From Nonomuraea sediminis (GTDB taxonomy: Bacteria; Actinomycetota; Actinomycetes; Streptosporangiales; Streptosporangiaceae), in the NCBI RefSeq assembly GCF_018531495.1, contig NZ_JAHDTI010000003.1, positions 1,116,001-1,180,000 of the forward strand: DNA of 64,000 bases. Reading direction: 5' to 3'. A model generated the notes under the pieces. That model ran no database searches. It saw only the letters and a list, made by a program, of their open reading frames with translations, and was not told the origin of the DNA. Positions 30,516-37,752 of the stretch are shown here, one piece after another. The translations under genes and the position numbers were made by a program. Each line of letters opens with the position of its first letter. The first letter of the stretch is position 1.

Positions 30516-31940
30516 ATGGCCCTTGATCAGCGAGACATCACCGAACGGCTGGAACGCGCGTTCGTCCGTGAGGATTTCGAGCAGGCATGCGGACGGCGCG
30601 ACGTGGGAGCGATCATCCGAATCCTGGCCAAGCACGGGGTCACCCAAGGTCAGATAGCCACGCTGACAGGAATTGCGCAGGGGCGTCTCAGCGAGTACAA
30701 AACGGGTAAAAGGATCCCACAGGCTGCATCCACGTTCGAGGCCATCGCGGACGGCCTGAACCTTCCCGGCGGGCTACGGCGCGCGCTGGGTCTGGCTCAG
30801 GAGCGTGATGGCGACATCGCTCATGCGATCAATGCGCGTGGAACAGAGATTGACACCTATGACCTTCAGTTGCTCGCGGAAGCAACCGGCAGGAGGGGTG
30901 AAGCAATTAAACGCCGCGAAATGCTCGACTTGATGGCGAAGATCGGTGCCGCTGCGGCAATTGCCCAGAACGATACGTGGCAGCGATTGACCTTTGCGAT
31001 GACCAAGCCTTCTGCGATCGATGATTCAATCCTGCTTGAAATGAAAGCTCGGTCTGACGGATTTCATCGACTCGAACAACTCATACCTGCTGCGACCCTA
31101 TTCAAGGGATTGACCGCGCATCTGCGCGAGTTGAGCAATCTGATCAACTCAATTCCAGTGGATCCGCGCAACGAGACTCGGAATCAACTTATCGTCATGG
31201 CGGGCGAGAGCAGTGTGCTAGCGGGTTGGATCGCGAGCGACATGGGCGACTCTGGCACCGCAAGGCATCTCTACACGGTTGCGGAAAGCGCGGCGCGTGA
31301 AGCCAATGACATGGGAATCGTCGCCTGCTCATATGGTTACAAGAGCTATATGCACGCCACAAAAGGCAACCATGGTCGCGCGCGAGTCATTCTCAAGGAT
31401 GCGCTCGACCTCATGCCTACCTCTGACTCTCCTGGCACGACCGCCTGGCTTGCGGCCCGACATGCGGAAGAGAGTGCCGCGCTGGGCGATCGAGCACAAG
31501 CGTTGCGGTCATGGGGGCAGGCGGACGAGGTATTTCAAATGGCGGACACGGAAGAGGATCGAGTGTGGACTCGGTTCATCGATCGGCACAGGCTAGATTG
31601 CTTCCATGTCGCGATTCTCGCCGGGATAGGAAAGCTAGAAGAGGCACAGGAGGTGGCGCGGCAGGTAATGGCGCAACTTCCGAACTCCAACCGCAAAAGA
31701 GCCGTGATTCTTCTCCAGGACATCGCGTCTGCTCATCTGGCCCAGGGATCAATAAACGATGCGGCAGAACTGGCCAAGGAAGGGCTTGCCGCAATGCGAG
31801 AAACCGAACGTGGCCTCTGGCTTCCTAAGTTCGAGGCGCTAGGTCTTGGGTTGAGCCGGTGGCGCAAGCAGGCACAGGTTCAGGCATATCTGGAAGACCT
31901 TGCGATGACTAGACGTCAGCTTGCCGGGTCTCATCACTAA
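30516..31940 (+). CDS. XRE-family regulator with TPR-like C-terminal domain
   Basis: A 474-residue protein. An N-terminal HTH spans about residues 27-85 (RDVGAIIRILAKHGVTQGQIATLTGIAQGRLSEYKTGKRIPQAASTFEAIADGLNLP). A long helical region of about 300 residues follows, with TPR-like helix pairs (GTARHLYTVAESAAREANDMG, AVILLQDIASAHLAQGSINDAAELAKEGLAAMR). Such proteins control transfer or differentiation in actinomycetes and may respond to a peptide or small signal. Codon usage is less GC-extreme than in the flanking chromosome, consistent with residence on the element. The 3' end overlaps convergent cutA. Confidence 0.88.
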   Translation: MALDQRDITERLERAFVREDFEQACGRRDVGAIIRILAKHGVTQGQIATLTGIAQGRLSEYKTGKRIPQAASTFEAIADGLNLPGGLRRALGLAQERDGDIAHAINARGTEIDTYDLQLLAEATGRRGEAIKRREMLDLMAKIGAAAAIAQNDTWQRLTFAMTKPSAIDDSILLEMKARSDGFHRLEQLIPAATLFKGLTAHLRELSNLINSIPVDPRNETRNQLIVMAGESSVLAGWIASDMGDSGTARHLYTVAESAAREANDMGIVACSYGYKSYMHATKGNHGRARVILKDALDLMPTSDSPGTTAWLAARHAEESAALGDRAQALRSWGQADEVFQMADTEEDRVWTRFIDRHRLDCFHVAILAGIGKLEEAQEVARQVMAQLPNSNRKRAVILLQDIASAHLAQGSINDAAELAKEGLAAMRETERGLWLPKFEALGLGLSRWRKQAQVQAYLEDLAMTRRQLAGSHH

Positions 31941-32238
31941 TCCAGGTCAGATAGTCCGCACTACCGGCAGCGATTTCAATCGCGATAATCCCCGGTAGTT
32001 CATAATTGTGATGCGTTCTGATGTGCGCCTCAAGCATCGGGAAGCGCTCTTGCGTGGACTTGATGAGTATTTGCCACTCCTCCGTCTCAACGGGGCGGCC
32101 ATCCCACCAGTAGAACGATGTATTGGGACCGATGACCTGCGCGGACGCGGCGAGGCGCGCCTGCACGACGCCCCTCGCCAATGAGACGGCGACCTCATGA
32201 TCGTCGGTCGCGGTTAGGACGAGGACACGTCCTGTCAT
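31909..32238 (-). CDS. cutA: CutA-family divalent-cation tolerance protein
   Basis: A 109-residue trimer-forming protein. It shows the family order VLVLTATDDHEVAVSLARGVVQARLAA, then the NTSFYWWDGRPVETEEWQILIKS strand pair, FPMLEAHIRTHHNYELPGIIAIEI and YLTWI. ATG at 32238 has GGAG six bases upstream, and an in-frame ATG at 32295 is less likely. CutA is linked to copper tolerance in some bacteria, but its biochemical role is unsettled. It is either element cargo or the first chromosomal gene on this side. Confidence 0.9.
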   Translation of the reverse strand: MTGRVLVLTATDDHEVAVSLARGVVQARLAASAQVIGPNTSFYWWDGRPVETEEWQILIKSTQERFPMLEAHIRTHHNYELPGIIAIEIAAGSADYLTWISDETRQADV

Positions 32239-32479
32239 GCTCTGCTCCAGACTCGCCCCGGGTTGGCAAGGCAACGCAGTGATCTTTCCTCTCATACCCT
32301 ATGCGGTGTCCTGTAGAGCGGCCACAAGGGCTTCAAGCTGGGCTCCCGTGTTCGAGTAAGCAGACATTAGGTCCACTCGGAGTACGGCGAGCTGTGGTCG
32401 CGCCTTTGGCGCTTCCCCATGGTCTCCTCGTCATTTTGCCTCGGGGGATAACCCCCGGACCCCCAGCGTCGGGCCAACG

Positions 32480-32820
32480 GGCCTCGCTTCGCTCGGGCGT
32501 ATTCGATTTCACGCTTGCGCCGCATCGTTCTCGTGGCTGCGCTTCACCTGCGTCACATGGTTACGTGGCTGCGCTTGCGCTTCGTGCGATCGGCTCAGTC
32601 GTTGCTTCCAGTCGGGTCGCAGCCCTGACCCCTGCAGGGCCTTCGCTCCGCTCGGACGTACTTGATCTCCCGCTTGCACCACATCGGTCACGTGGCTGCG
32701 CTTGCGCTTTGCGCGATCGGCTGGGGCGTTGCCTCTAGTCGGGCCGTAGCCCCGACCCCTGCAGGGCCTTCGCTTCGCTCGGACGCCTCTCATTACACGC
32801 TTGCGCCCCGGCGGGATCGG
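32480..32820. repeat. ~127-bp degenerate tandem repeats near the element's right end
   Basis: CGTGGCTGCGCTTGCGC recurs at 32564 and 32691 and GCAGGGCCTTCGCT at 32634 and 32761 (both 127 apart), with a poorer copy from 32480. Each unit carries CTTCGCTCCGCTCGG, GATCTCCCGCTTGC and GCGATCGGC words. There is no coding potential beyond shadow frames. A short related piece lies at 36270-36330. The rest of 32239-33003 shows no gene. Confidence 0.75.
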
Positions 32821-32831
32821 CGGTTTCCAGG

Positions 32832-32864
32832 GATCGTCGCAACACGGAATGTGTTGCGACGATC
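32832..32864. terminator. Perfect 14-bp hairpin
   Basis: GATCGTCGCAACAC and its exact complement flank the loop GGAAT. It sits 140 bases beyond the stop of the CU044_5270-family gene on the minus strand, so it may terminate that operon. Lack of a T-run and proximity to the presumed element border leave other roles open. Confidence 0.5.
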
Positions 32865-33003
32865 TTGGGGATCGCTGGTGGAGGTTCCGGTAGGAGAACG
32901 CTGAGAACATGACGCCCTCCTGCAGGTGGATCTTCGGCGACTACTACCGGAACTTCTGCTGCTCAGCCCTGGTTTCGCTGCCATCCCGTCGGCACGGTGA
33001 GCG

Positions 33004-33996
33004 TCAGCCTCGCTGGCCGGGGCGGTCGACGATCACCGATGACAGCAGGGCTGTGCTCCACACCGTGCCCTTGCGAACGGTGGGTTCGTCCTCGCCGAGC
33101 AGGAACTCGTCGCGCAGCCAGACCGTCCGCGTTCCCAGGTAGCGGTAGGTAGCCCGGTCGAGGATGTCGTACCTGCGGTAGGCCGTGTCACCGTTTCCCT
33201 CCCGCCAGATGCCCAGGCCGCTGCGACCCGCCGCGTCGCTCACGCCCTGCTCGATGTGGACGCCGGGAATGAGCGCCAGCGCGCGGAACAGGCTCGCCTC
33301 CAGCCGTGGTGGCATCGAGCCGTACCTGCTGAGGTAGAGCATGATCACCCCATAGGCGCGGTCGGCGTCGGGGCCTGCGCTCTTGGGGACGCCCTCCTCG
33401 TTGGGGTAGTCGATCCAGTGACGATCGGCTGTGACCTTGGCCAGCAGCTTCCTCGGATTGGTCGGCAGCTCGCGAAGCTTGGCGTCGTACTGCTGCGGCG
33501 ACAGGTCGTCATCACCCGGATCTGGGGGAACGTCTCTGATGATCAGCTTGCCTTCCTCCTGACCGAGGCGGGCGCGACCCAAATAGGCGCTCTGTTTGCC
33601 GTCGTAGCGCATCCATCCCTCACGGGTCCTGACCGTGTCCGAGTTCGGCTGCTTGTCCAGGGTCTTGGTGTAGTGCCACTGCGTCGGCAGGGGCACCTGG
33701 GCGCTTTTGCGCCTGCCCGCCACTTCGGCGGCGTGGGCGAGCACCACGTTGGAGTCGAGCTGGACGACCGGCGGCGTGTTCGCCGGGTTCGGGGCAGGCG
33801 GTTCGGGCCGCAGGGTGATCACGGCGAGTGCGGCGGCGGCTCCCAGCGCTCCGACCATGAGCAGGCGGCGCCCCAGTGTCCGCCCGCGCCCCCGGATCCG
33901 CGTCAGCAGCCGCCGGCGCTGCGGGATGATCCATTCCTGGCCCGGCTCGGGGATCTCGGCGCGCCACTCGCGCAGCGATCGCAGGTCATCATCCAT
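33004..33996 (-). CDS. CU044_5270-family membrane protein (putative sigma-factor partner)
   Basis: A 330-residue protein. The N-terminus is cytoplasmic (MDDDLRSLREWRAEIPEPGQEW), there is one membrane helix near residues 42-62 (LLMVGALGAAAALAVITL), and the extracytoplasmic domain includes WHYTKTLDKQPN, EGWMRYDGKQSAYLG and GVIMLYLSRYGSMPPRLEASLFRALALIPGV, the arrangement of the CU044_5270 family. Members are encoded right after ECF sigma genes and probably modulate them. The ATG overlaps the sigma gene stop by eight bases. Confidence 0.88.
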   Translation of the reverse strand: MDDDLRSLREWRAEIPEPGQEWIIPQRRRLLTRIRGRGRTLGRRLLMVGALGAAAALAVITLRPEPPAPNPANTPPVVQLDSNVVLAHAAEVAGRRKSAQVPLPTQWHYTKTLDKQPNSDTVRTREGWMRYDGKQSAYLGRARLGQEEGKLIIRDVPPDPGDDDLSPQQYDAKLRELPTNPRKLLAKVTADRHWIDYPNEEGVPKSAGPDADRAYGVIMLYLSRYGSMPPRLEASLFRALALIPGVHIEQGVSDAAGRSGLGIWREGNGDTAYRRYDILDRATYRYLGTRTVWLRDEFLLGEDEPTVRKGTVWSTALLSSVIVDRPGQRG

Positions 33997-34579
33997 CGAA
34001 GGACTCCTGTTGGGTAGCCACCGGGTGGGATCCGCCGAGCGCTTGGCGCGTCTTGGCTCTGGCCCGGTGCAGGCGGGATGCGACGGTTCCGGCCGGGATG
34101 CCCAGCGCGCGGGCCACATCCTCATACGACATCTCAGCCCAGGCCACGAGTAGCAGCACTTCCCGGTCACCGGGTGACAGCTTCGCCAGTGCCGCCGCCA
34201 GCCCGGCCTGCTGGGCGGCGACCCGGTCGTCGACGCGTTCGGTGTATGGCTCGGTGATCTCATCGACGCCGCTGCGGACCAGCGCCCGGTAGAGGCGGAT
34301 CTCCACCCGCCGATGCCGGCTGATGAGCCGGGCGGCGATGCCATACAGCCAAGGCCGCGCGTCGGGGTGGCTCGCGTCGTAGCGGTGGCGGCGCCGGAAG
34401 GCGGCCAGGAAGGCATCGGAGACGATGTCGTCGGCCAGCGAAGGCCCTAGCCGCCGGGCGACATAGCGCCGCAATGCGGGCGCGTGCCGGTCGAAGAGGT
34501 CGGCGAAGACCTCCGGGGCGCGTTCCGAGCGCCGGATCAATTCGGCGTCGTCGGCCCTGCCGGATTCTTCGGCGATCAC
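33989..34579 (-). CDS. ECF RNA polymerase sigma factor
   Basis: A 196-residue sigma-70 family protein. Region 2 spans about residues 22-90 (FADLFDRHAPALRRYVARRLGPSLADDIVSDAFLAAFRRRHRY, DARPWLYGIAARL) and region 4 about 125-180 (LAKLSPGDREVLLLVAWAEMSYEDVARALGIPAGTVASRLHRARAK). It is the first gene of a two-gene operon with the membrane protein at 33004. Confidence 0.94.
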   Translation of the reverse strand: MIAEESGRADDAELIRRSERAPEVFADLFDRHAPALRRYVARRLGPSLADDIVSDAFLAAFRRRHRYDASHPDARPWLYGIAARLISRHRRVEIRLYRALVRSGVDEITEPYTERVDDRVAAQQAGLAAALAKLSPGDREVLLLVAWAEMSYEDVARALGIPAGTVASRLHRARAKTRQALGGSHPVATQQESFDG

Positions 34580-34715
34580 ATGGTGCTCCCGTCCTTGCGC
34601 AATGGTTCGTCGGCTTTCGCCCGTACAACCACCGCGAATTCACGCTATGAGATGTGATCTGTGTCACTTAGCGTCATCAGGTCGGGTCGGACACAGAATG
34701 CCGGGTGCGGCAGCG

Positions 34716-34836
34716 TGCATCGGCGAGCGCGCCAACGCCCTGCGCACCGTCACCTGCAAGCTCTGTGCCGGGCGCAGTCTGGCCCCTTGGCACATCGGAA
34801 AGATCACTCAGGCCGCACTCGTCCTACTCGGCCGCC
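34716..34836 (+). pseudogene. IS5-type transposase C-terminal remnant
   Basis: About 40 codons translate as CIGERANALRTVTCKLCAGRSLAPWHIGKITQAALVLLG. This resembles the C-terminal GERANA...LK...PW.IG.IT.AALVLL stretch of IS5-group DDE transposases. The catalytic part is missing. Confidence 0.6.
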
Positions 34837-34849
34837 CTGGATTGAAATG

Positions 34850-34963
34850 TGAAGCTCAGCGCCTGGGTCAGCCGCCAGTTGAGTGTCTTTCGTTGAGTTC
34901 AGCGGCGACGGCGCCGAGCTGCTCGCGGGTGTGAACCGACAGGTCGGTGCCCTTGGGGAAGAT
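34850..34963 (-). pseudogene. IS30-type transposase remnant
   Basis: Minus-strand codons IFPKGTDLSVHTREQLGAVAAELNER match the highly conserved C-terminal FPKGTDLS.HTREQL..VA.ELN.RPRKTL block of IS30 transposases. The frame breaks after ELNER, and a shifted KTLNW follows. Only the end of the gene remains. From 34964 to 35175 no identifiable gene is seen. Confidence 0.7.
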
Positions 34964-35175
34964 CGTTCAAGCTGAGCCGACAGTGTGGCCATGGTCTCCA
35001 CCAGGGCGTCGCGCATTCTTTTTCGCCTTGTTCGGCGCCAAGCCGTGCGCCACCGCTTCCCAGTGCGGCAGTTGATTTCGAACTCCATCGCACTCCCCAG
35101 GCTGGGGTGTTGCGACGACCGCCATCGTGGTGGGGTTGGGGACCAGCGCTCGTACTGGTCAGCCGTTCCTGCTGG

Positions 35176-35829
35176 TCAGTTGTCTCCGAGTGCCAACTTG
35201 ATGCCGAAGCCGATGAGTACGGTGCCGGTGATCGCGTCGATGACCCGCTGCACCGAGCTGCGGTTCAGCCACCGGCGGACGAGCTGGGTGCCGAATATCA
35301 GCGCGCTGAACCAGACCAGCCCCTCCAGGTCATGCACGGTCGCCAGGACGACCCCCATCAGCAGATGCGGGGCGTCGGTGGGGATGAACTGGGGCAGCAT
35401 CGCCATGTAGAAGACGCCGTTCTTCGGGTTCAGCAGGCTGGTGCCCAGCCCGCGCGCCCAGGACCGTGCCCACGTCGCCTCCGCGGCCGTGGCTCCCGCT
35501 CCGTCCGCCGCATCCCCCGACACGGGCCGGCCGCGCTCCTTGATCGTCCGGCGGAGCATGCCGATCCCCAGCCACGCCAGGTACCCGGCACCGACCACGC
35601 GCAACGCGTCGTACAGCAGATGGGATGCCGTGAGCACCGCCGAGGCACCGACCGCGGCGGCCACGCCCCACACGAGCACGCCGCAGAGGATCCCCAACGC
35701 CGTCGCGAAGGCCCGGCGCCTGCCCAGGGTGATGGCGGAGCGTAGCACCAGAGCGGTGTCCAGTCCCGGCATGATGGTCAGCATGCCTGCCACTACGGCA
35801 AAAGAGGCGATAGCAGAGAAAACGGTCAT
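35176..35829 (-). CDS. LysE/RhtB-family amino-acid exporter
   Basis: A 217-residue, six-helix translocator. The first helix and loop have the family signature (FAVVAGMLTIMPGLDTALVLRSAITLGRRRAFATALGI with the PG...D block), the second half has GTSLLNPKNGVFYMAMLPQFIP (the NPK motif), and a membrane-rich C-terminus follows. It likely exports an amino acid or derivative; the substrate is unknown. It lies between transposase remnants and a repeat-bearing intergenic stretch, apparently as an independent gene. Confidence 0.9.
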   Translation of the reverse strand: MTVFSAIASFAVVAGMLTIMPGLDTALVLRSAITLGRRRAFATALGILCGVLVWGVAAAVGASAVLTASHLLYDALRVVGAGYLAWLGIGMLRRTIKERGRPVSGDAADGAGATAAEATWARSWARGLGTSLLNPKNGVFYMAMLPQFIPTDAPHLLMGVVLATVHDLEGLVWFSALIFGTQLVRRWLNRSSVQRVIDAITGTVLIGFGIKLALGDN

Positions 35830-36344
35830 GCGGCCATCCTGAAGCCGCGGCCGCGATGACGTCCAATGCGGTCTGCTTCACTGCGCATCAGCAGGACTGA
35901 TGCCGCTGCTCGCTCGGCGCTTCGCCCCTGGGAGTCGGCCGCTCCCTCGGTTGTCTCCGGCTTGGCACAACCGGTCAGCGGAGGCCCTTGCCACTCAGCG
36001 CCGGGCGGTCGGGAAGGTATCGATGTCGGCAAGCTCCTTGCGTAGGCGTTCAGCACGGTCCGCCAGCACCACTCGCCGCCGCATCACCCACACCAGCCCG
36101 CTGACCAGCGACTTCAGATTGGAAAAGGCTCACATAACGCCTGTGAGGCGCTCTCCCCTCGCCCGTCCACCTCGACGTGCGCCGAGGTGGGATCACGACG
36201 ATCACCGCCGAGCGCCGCGGCCGGATCGCCAACCGTCGGCGCAGGGCAGCCGCGGAGATCCCCATCTACAAGCTCGGATGTATTTGATCTCACGCTTGCG
36301 GCCTAGCGGATTCGTGGCTCGCTTCGCCGTATCGGGGAGCTCGC
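35830..36344. other. Gene-poor stretch with decayed sequence
   Basis: About 500 bases with no intact gene. On the minus strand near 36010-36110 a short plausible peptide appears (VMRRRVVLADRAERLRKELADIDTFP). On the plus strand near 36190-36280 ITTITAERRGRIANRRRR appears. Neither has a start with a ribosome site, and I could not identify a family. At 36270-36330 the sequence resembles the 32.5-32.8 kb repeats, and an inverted CTCGACGTGCGCCGAG lies near 36170. This is probably a graveyard of mobile DNA. Confidence 0.5.
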
Positions 36345-37445
36345 CTATTTCGTTGTGTGAAGCCATTCCTGCGAGCCGACCCAAAAGCTTCTGACGCCCA
36401 GCTGGTCCTGAATGTAGCGCGGCGAGGCACAGAGAGGCCGGCCGGGAGTCGTCAGGAAGAACGTTACCTGGCTTCCCTCTTCGTCGCTGACTTCATCGTA
36501 GACGAGCAGGCGATCCTGCTGCACGAGGCCCTTTAGCCTGGAGTCGGGGCGCAAGCGATATGTGGTCACCTTGCCGGAGCATCTATCGAATTTCTCCATT
36601 CGAGGCTCTTCGCCGCTGTCATAATTGATCCTCAATCGGTCAGCGCGCGCATACCATATCCTGGCGTACAAGGTAACAATTGCATTGTCGGGAGGCGTCG
36701 CCTCGAAAGGTATGCGGTAGGTGGTGGTGGCTTTCGCATCCACGATCGACCGGTCATCGATCGGCCGGGTGGCGATACAGCCCCTTTCCGCAGCTGTGAT
36801 CGATCCGCGAAAGCATATCCTCAGCCCACTGGCCAGGACGATGGCGGCCACGTCACTCTTGTTGTGGATGGCATTCTCGACGACTCCGCGAATGCGCCCG
36901 CCGTCCGCGCTCTGGACGATCACTCGCGGTTCCATGCTCAACGACGTACTGAGCTGCGCGGGCAGAAACGACGTCTGATGCCAGAACTGCAAGGCCGGAA
37001 GAAGGGACAATGGCGCGAGCAGCGGCAGGGCCGACATCTTCCTGTGGCCAAGGCGATGCAGCACCCAGATGAGCAGCGCCGCGCCCGCGGTCGCGCTCAG
37101 GACAGCGAGCACAACGGGCCACCCTTTCACCGGAGGCCGGAGTGCCGCGAAAACAACGGACATACCAAGGACGAAGGAAACGGCCCCGCCGACTACGGCC
37201 GCCGGTCGGGCGATCCGCCACGGTGCCACCAGTATCAGCAACATCGCCAGAGGCAGCATCAAGCCTGTGGAAACCTGCAAGATGCGATCGAGCAGGAACG
37301 CCGACAGGGTCAGTGGATCATCGACCGGAACCTGCCAGAACAGGTAGGCCAACCAGGCGGCCGGCGCCAACAGCAGCAGGGCGACGAATCGAGGCCACGC
37401 CGAGGTGCACCGTGCCCAGAAGCGGCCCCATGTGGATCGCGGCAT
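36345..37445 (-). CDS. Membrane protein with large extracytoplasmic domain, unknown
   Basis: A 366-residue protein with four or five membrane helices in residues 18-165 (FVALLLLAPAAWLAYLFW, GLMLPLAMLLILVAPW, AAVVGGAVSFVLGMSVVFAAL, WPVVLAVLSATAGAALLIWVL, ALPLLAPLSLLPALQF). An extracytoplasmic beta-rich region of about 200 residues follows, with several Cys (RICFRG, RGCIATRP, DRCSGK, RPLCAS). No family is recognised. ATG at 37445 has GGGG six bases upstream; the ATG at 37478 has none. Confidence 0.72.
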   Translation of the reverse strand: MPRSTWGRFWARCTSAWPRFVALLLLAPAAWLAYLFWQVPVDDPLTLSAFLLDRILQVSTGLMLPLAMLLILVAPWRIARPAAVVGGAVSFVLGMSVVFAALRPPVKGWPVVLAVLSATAGAALLIWVLHRLGHRKMSALPLLAPLSLLPALQFWHQTSFLPAQLSTSLSMEPRVIVQSADGGRIRGVVENAIHNKSDVAAIVLASGLRICFRGSITAAERGCIATRPIDDRSIVDAKATTTYRIPFEATPPDNAIVTLYARIWYARADRLRINYDSGEEPRMEKFDRCSGKVTTYRLRPDSRLKGLVQQDRLLVYDEVSDEEGSQVTFFLTTPGRPLCASPRYIQDQLGVRSFWVGSQEWLHTTK

Positions 37446-37599
37446 TTTGATTCCCCACGGTGTGGCGCTGTGTGTCATGAATACCCGCGATCCGAACGTC
37501 GACCGCCTGGCGGCGGTTAGGTATCCGTATGCATCAGGTCATGCCCTCTGGCACCTGAGGTCCGGGATCTCGACCATGGCCCCGTAACCGCGGCCCAAG

Positions 37600-37745
37600 A
37601 ACCGCCGCACCAGGTCGGAAGAACGCCTGGTTGAGCAGGCGGAGTGCTGAATGACCTCCTCGTCGTCGCTCGCACGATCATCGCGGAGATCGGTTTGGAC
37701 GCGAGCCGCTTCCCACCTCCGGTCACTTGAGGAGAACGAAGGCGA
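37600..37745 (-). pseudogene. Possible serine-recombinase 3' fragment
   Basis: The minus strand reads RLLNQAFF in the middle of broken frames, and 24 of 25 bases around 37617-37641 match the C-terminal RLLNQAFF codons of the recombinase at 24197-24221. There are no catalytic parts and no open frame. From 37446 to 37600 nothing else is seen. Confidence 0.4.
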
Positions 37746-37752
37746 GCAATCG

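Larger units (their letters stand above)
24004..32900. mobile_element. AICE-like integrated element at tRNA-Ala
   Basis: Contains a serine recombinase at the tRNA end, an HTH/Xis-like gene, an FtsK/TraB translocase, several tiny transfer-region proteins, a palindromic non-coding region and an XRE-TPR regulator, all typical of actinomycete integrative conjugative elements. The left edge is placed at the tRNA. The right edge is uncertain: no copy of the tRNA 3' end was found to the right, and I set it in the repeat zone before the ECF sigma operon. No Rep or primase-polymerase gene is recognisable, so it may be transfer-competent but replication-poor, or use an unrecognised initiator. Confidence 0.65.

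Noticed and set aside
24004..33000. A direct repeat of the tRNA-Ala 3' end marking attR
   Set aside because: I looked for GGTTCGAATCC and the CCCCATAGCTCC words to the right and found none, so the right junction is left open.
36010..36280. A small protein gene between LysE and the unknown membrane protein
   Set aside because: Two short plausible peptides are present but neither has a start with a ribosome site or a family match.
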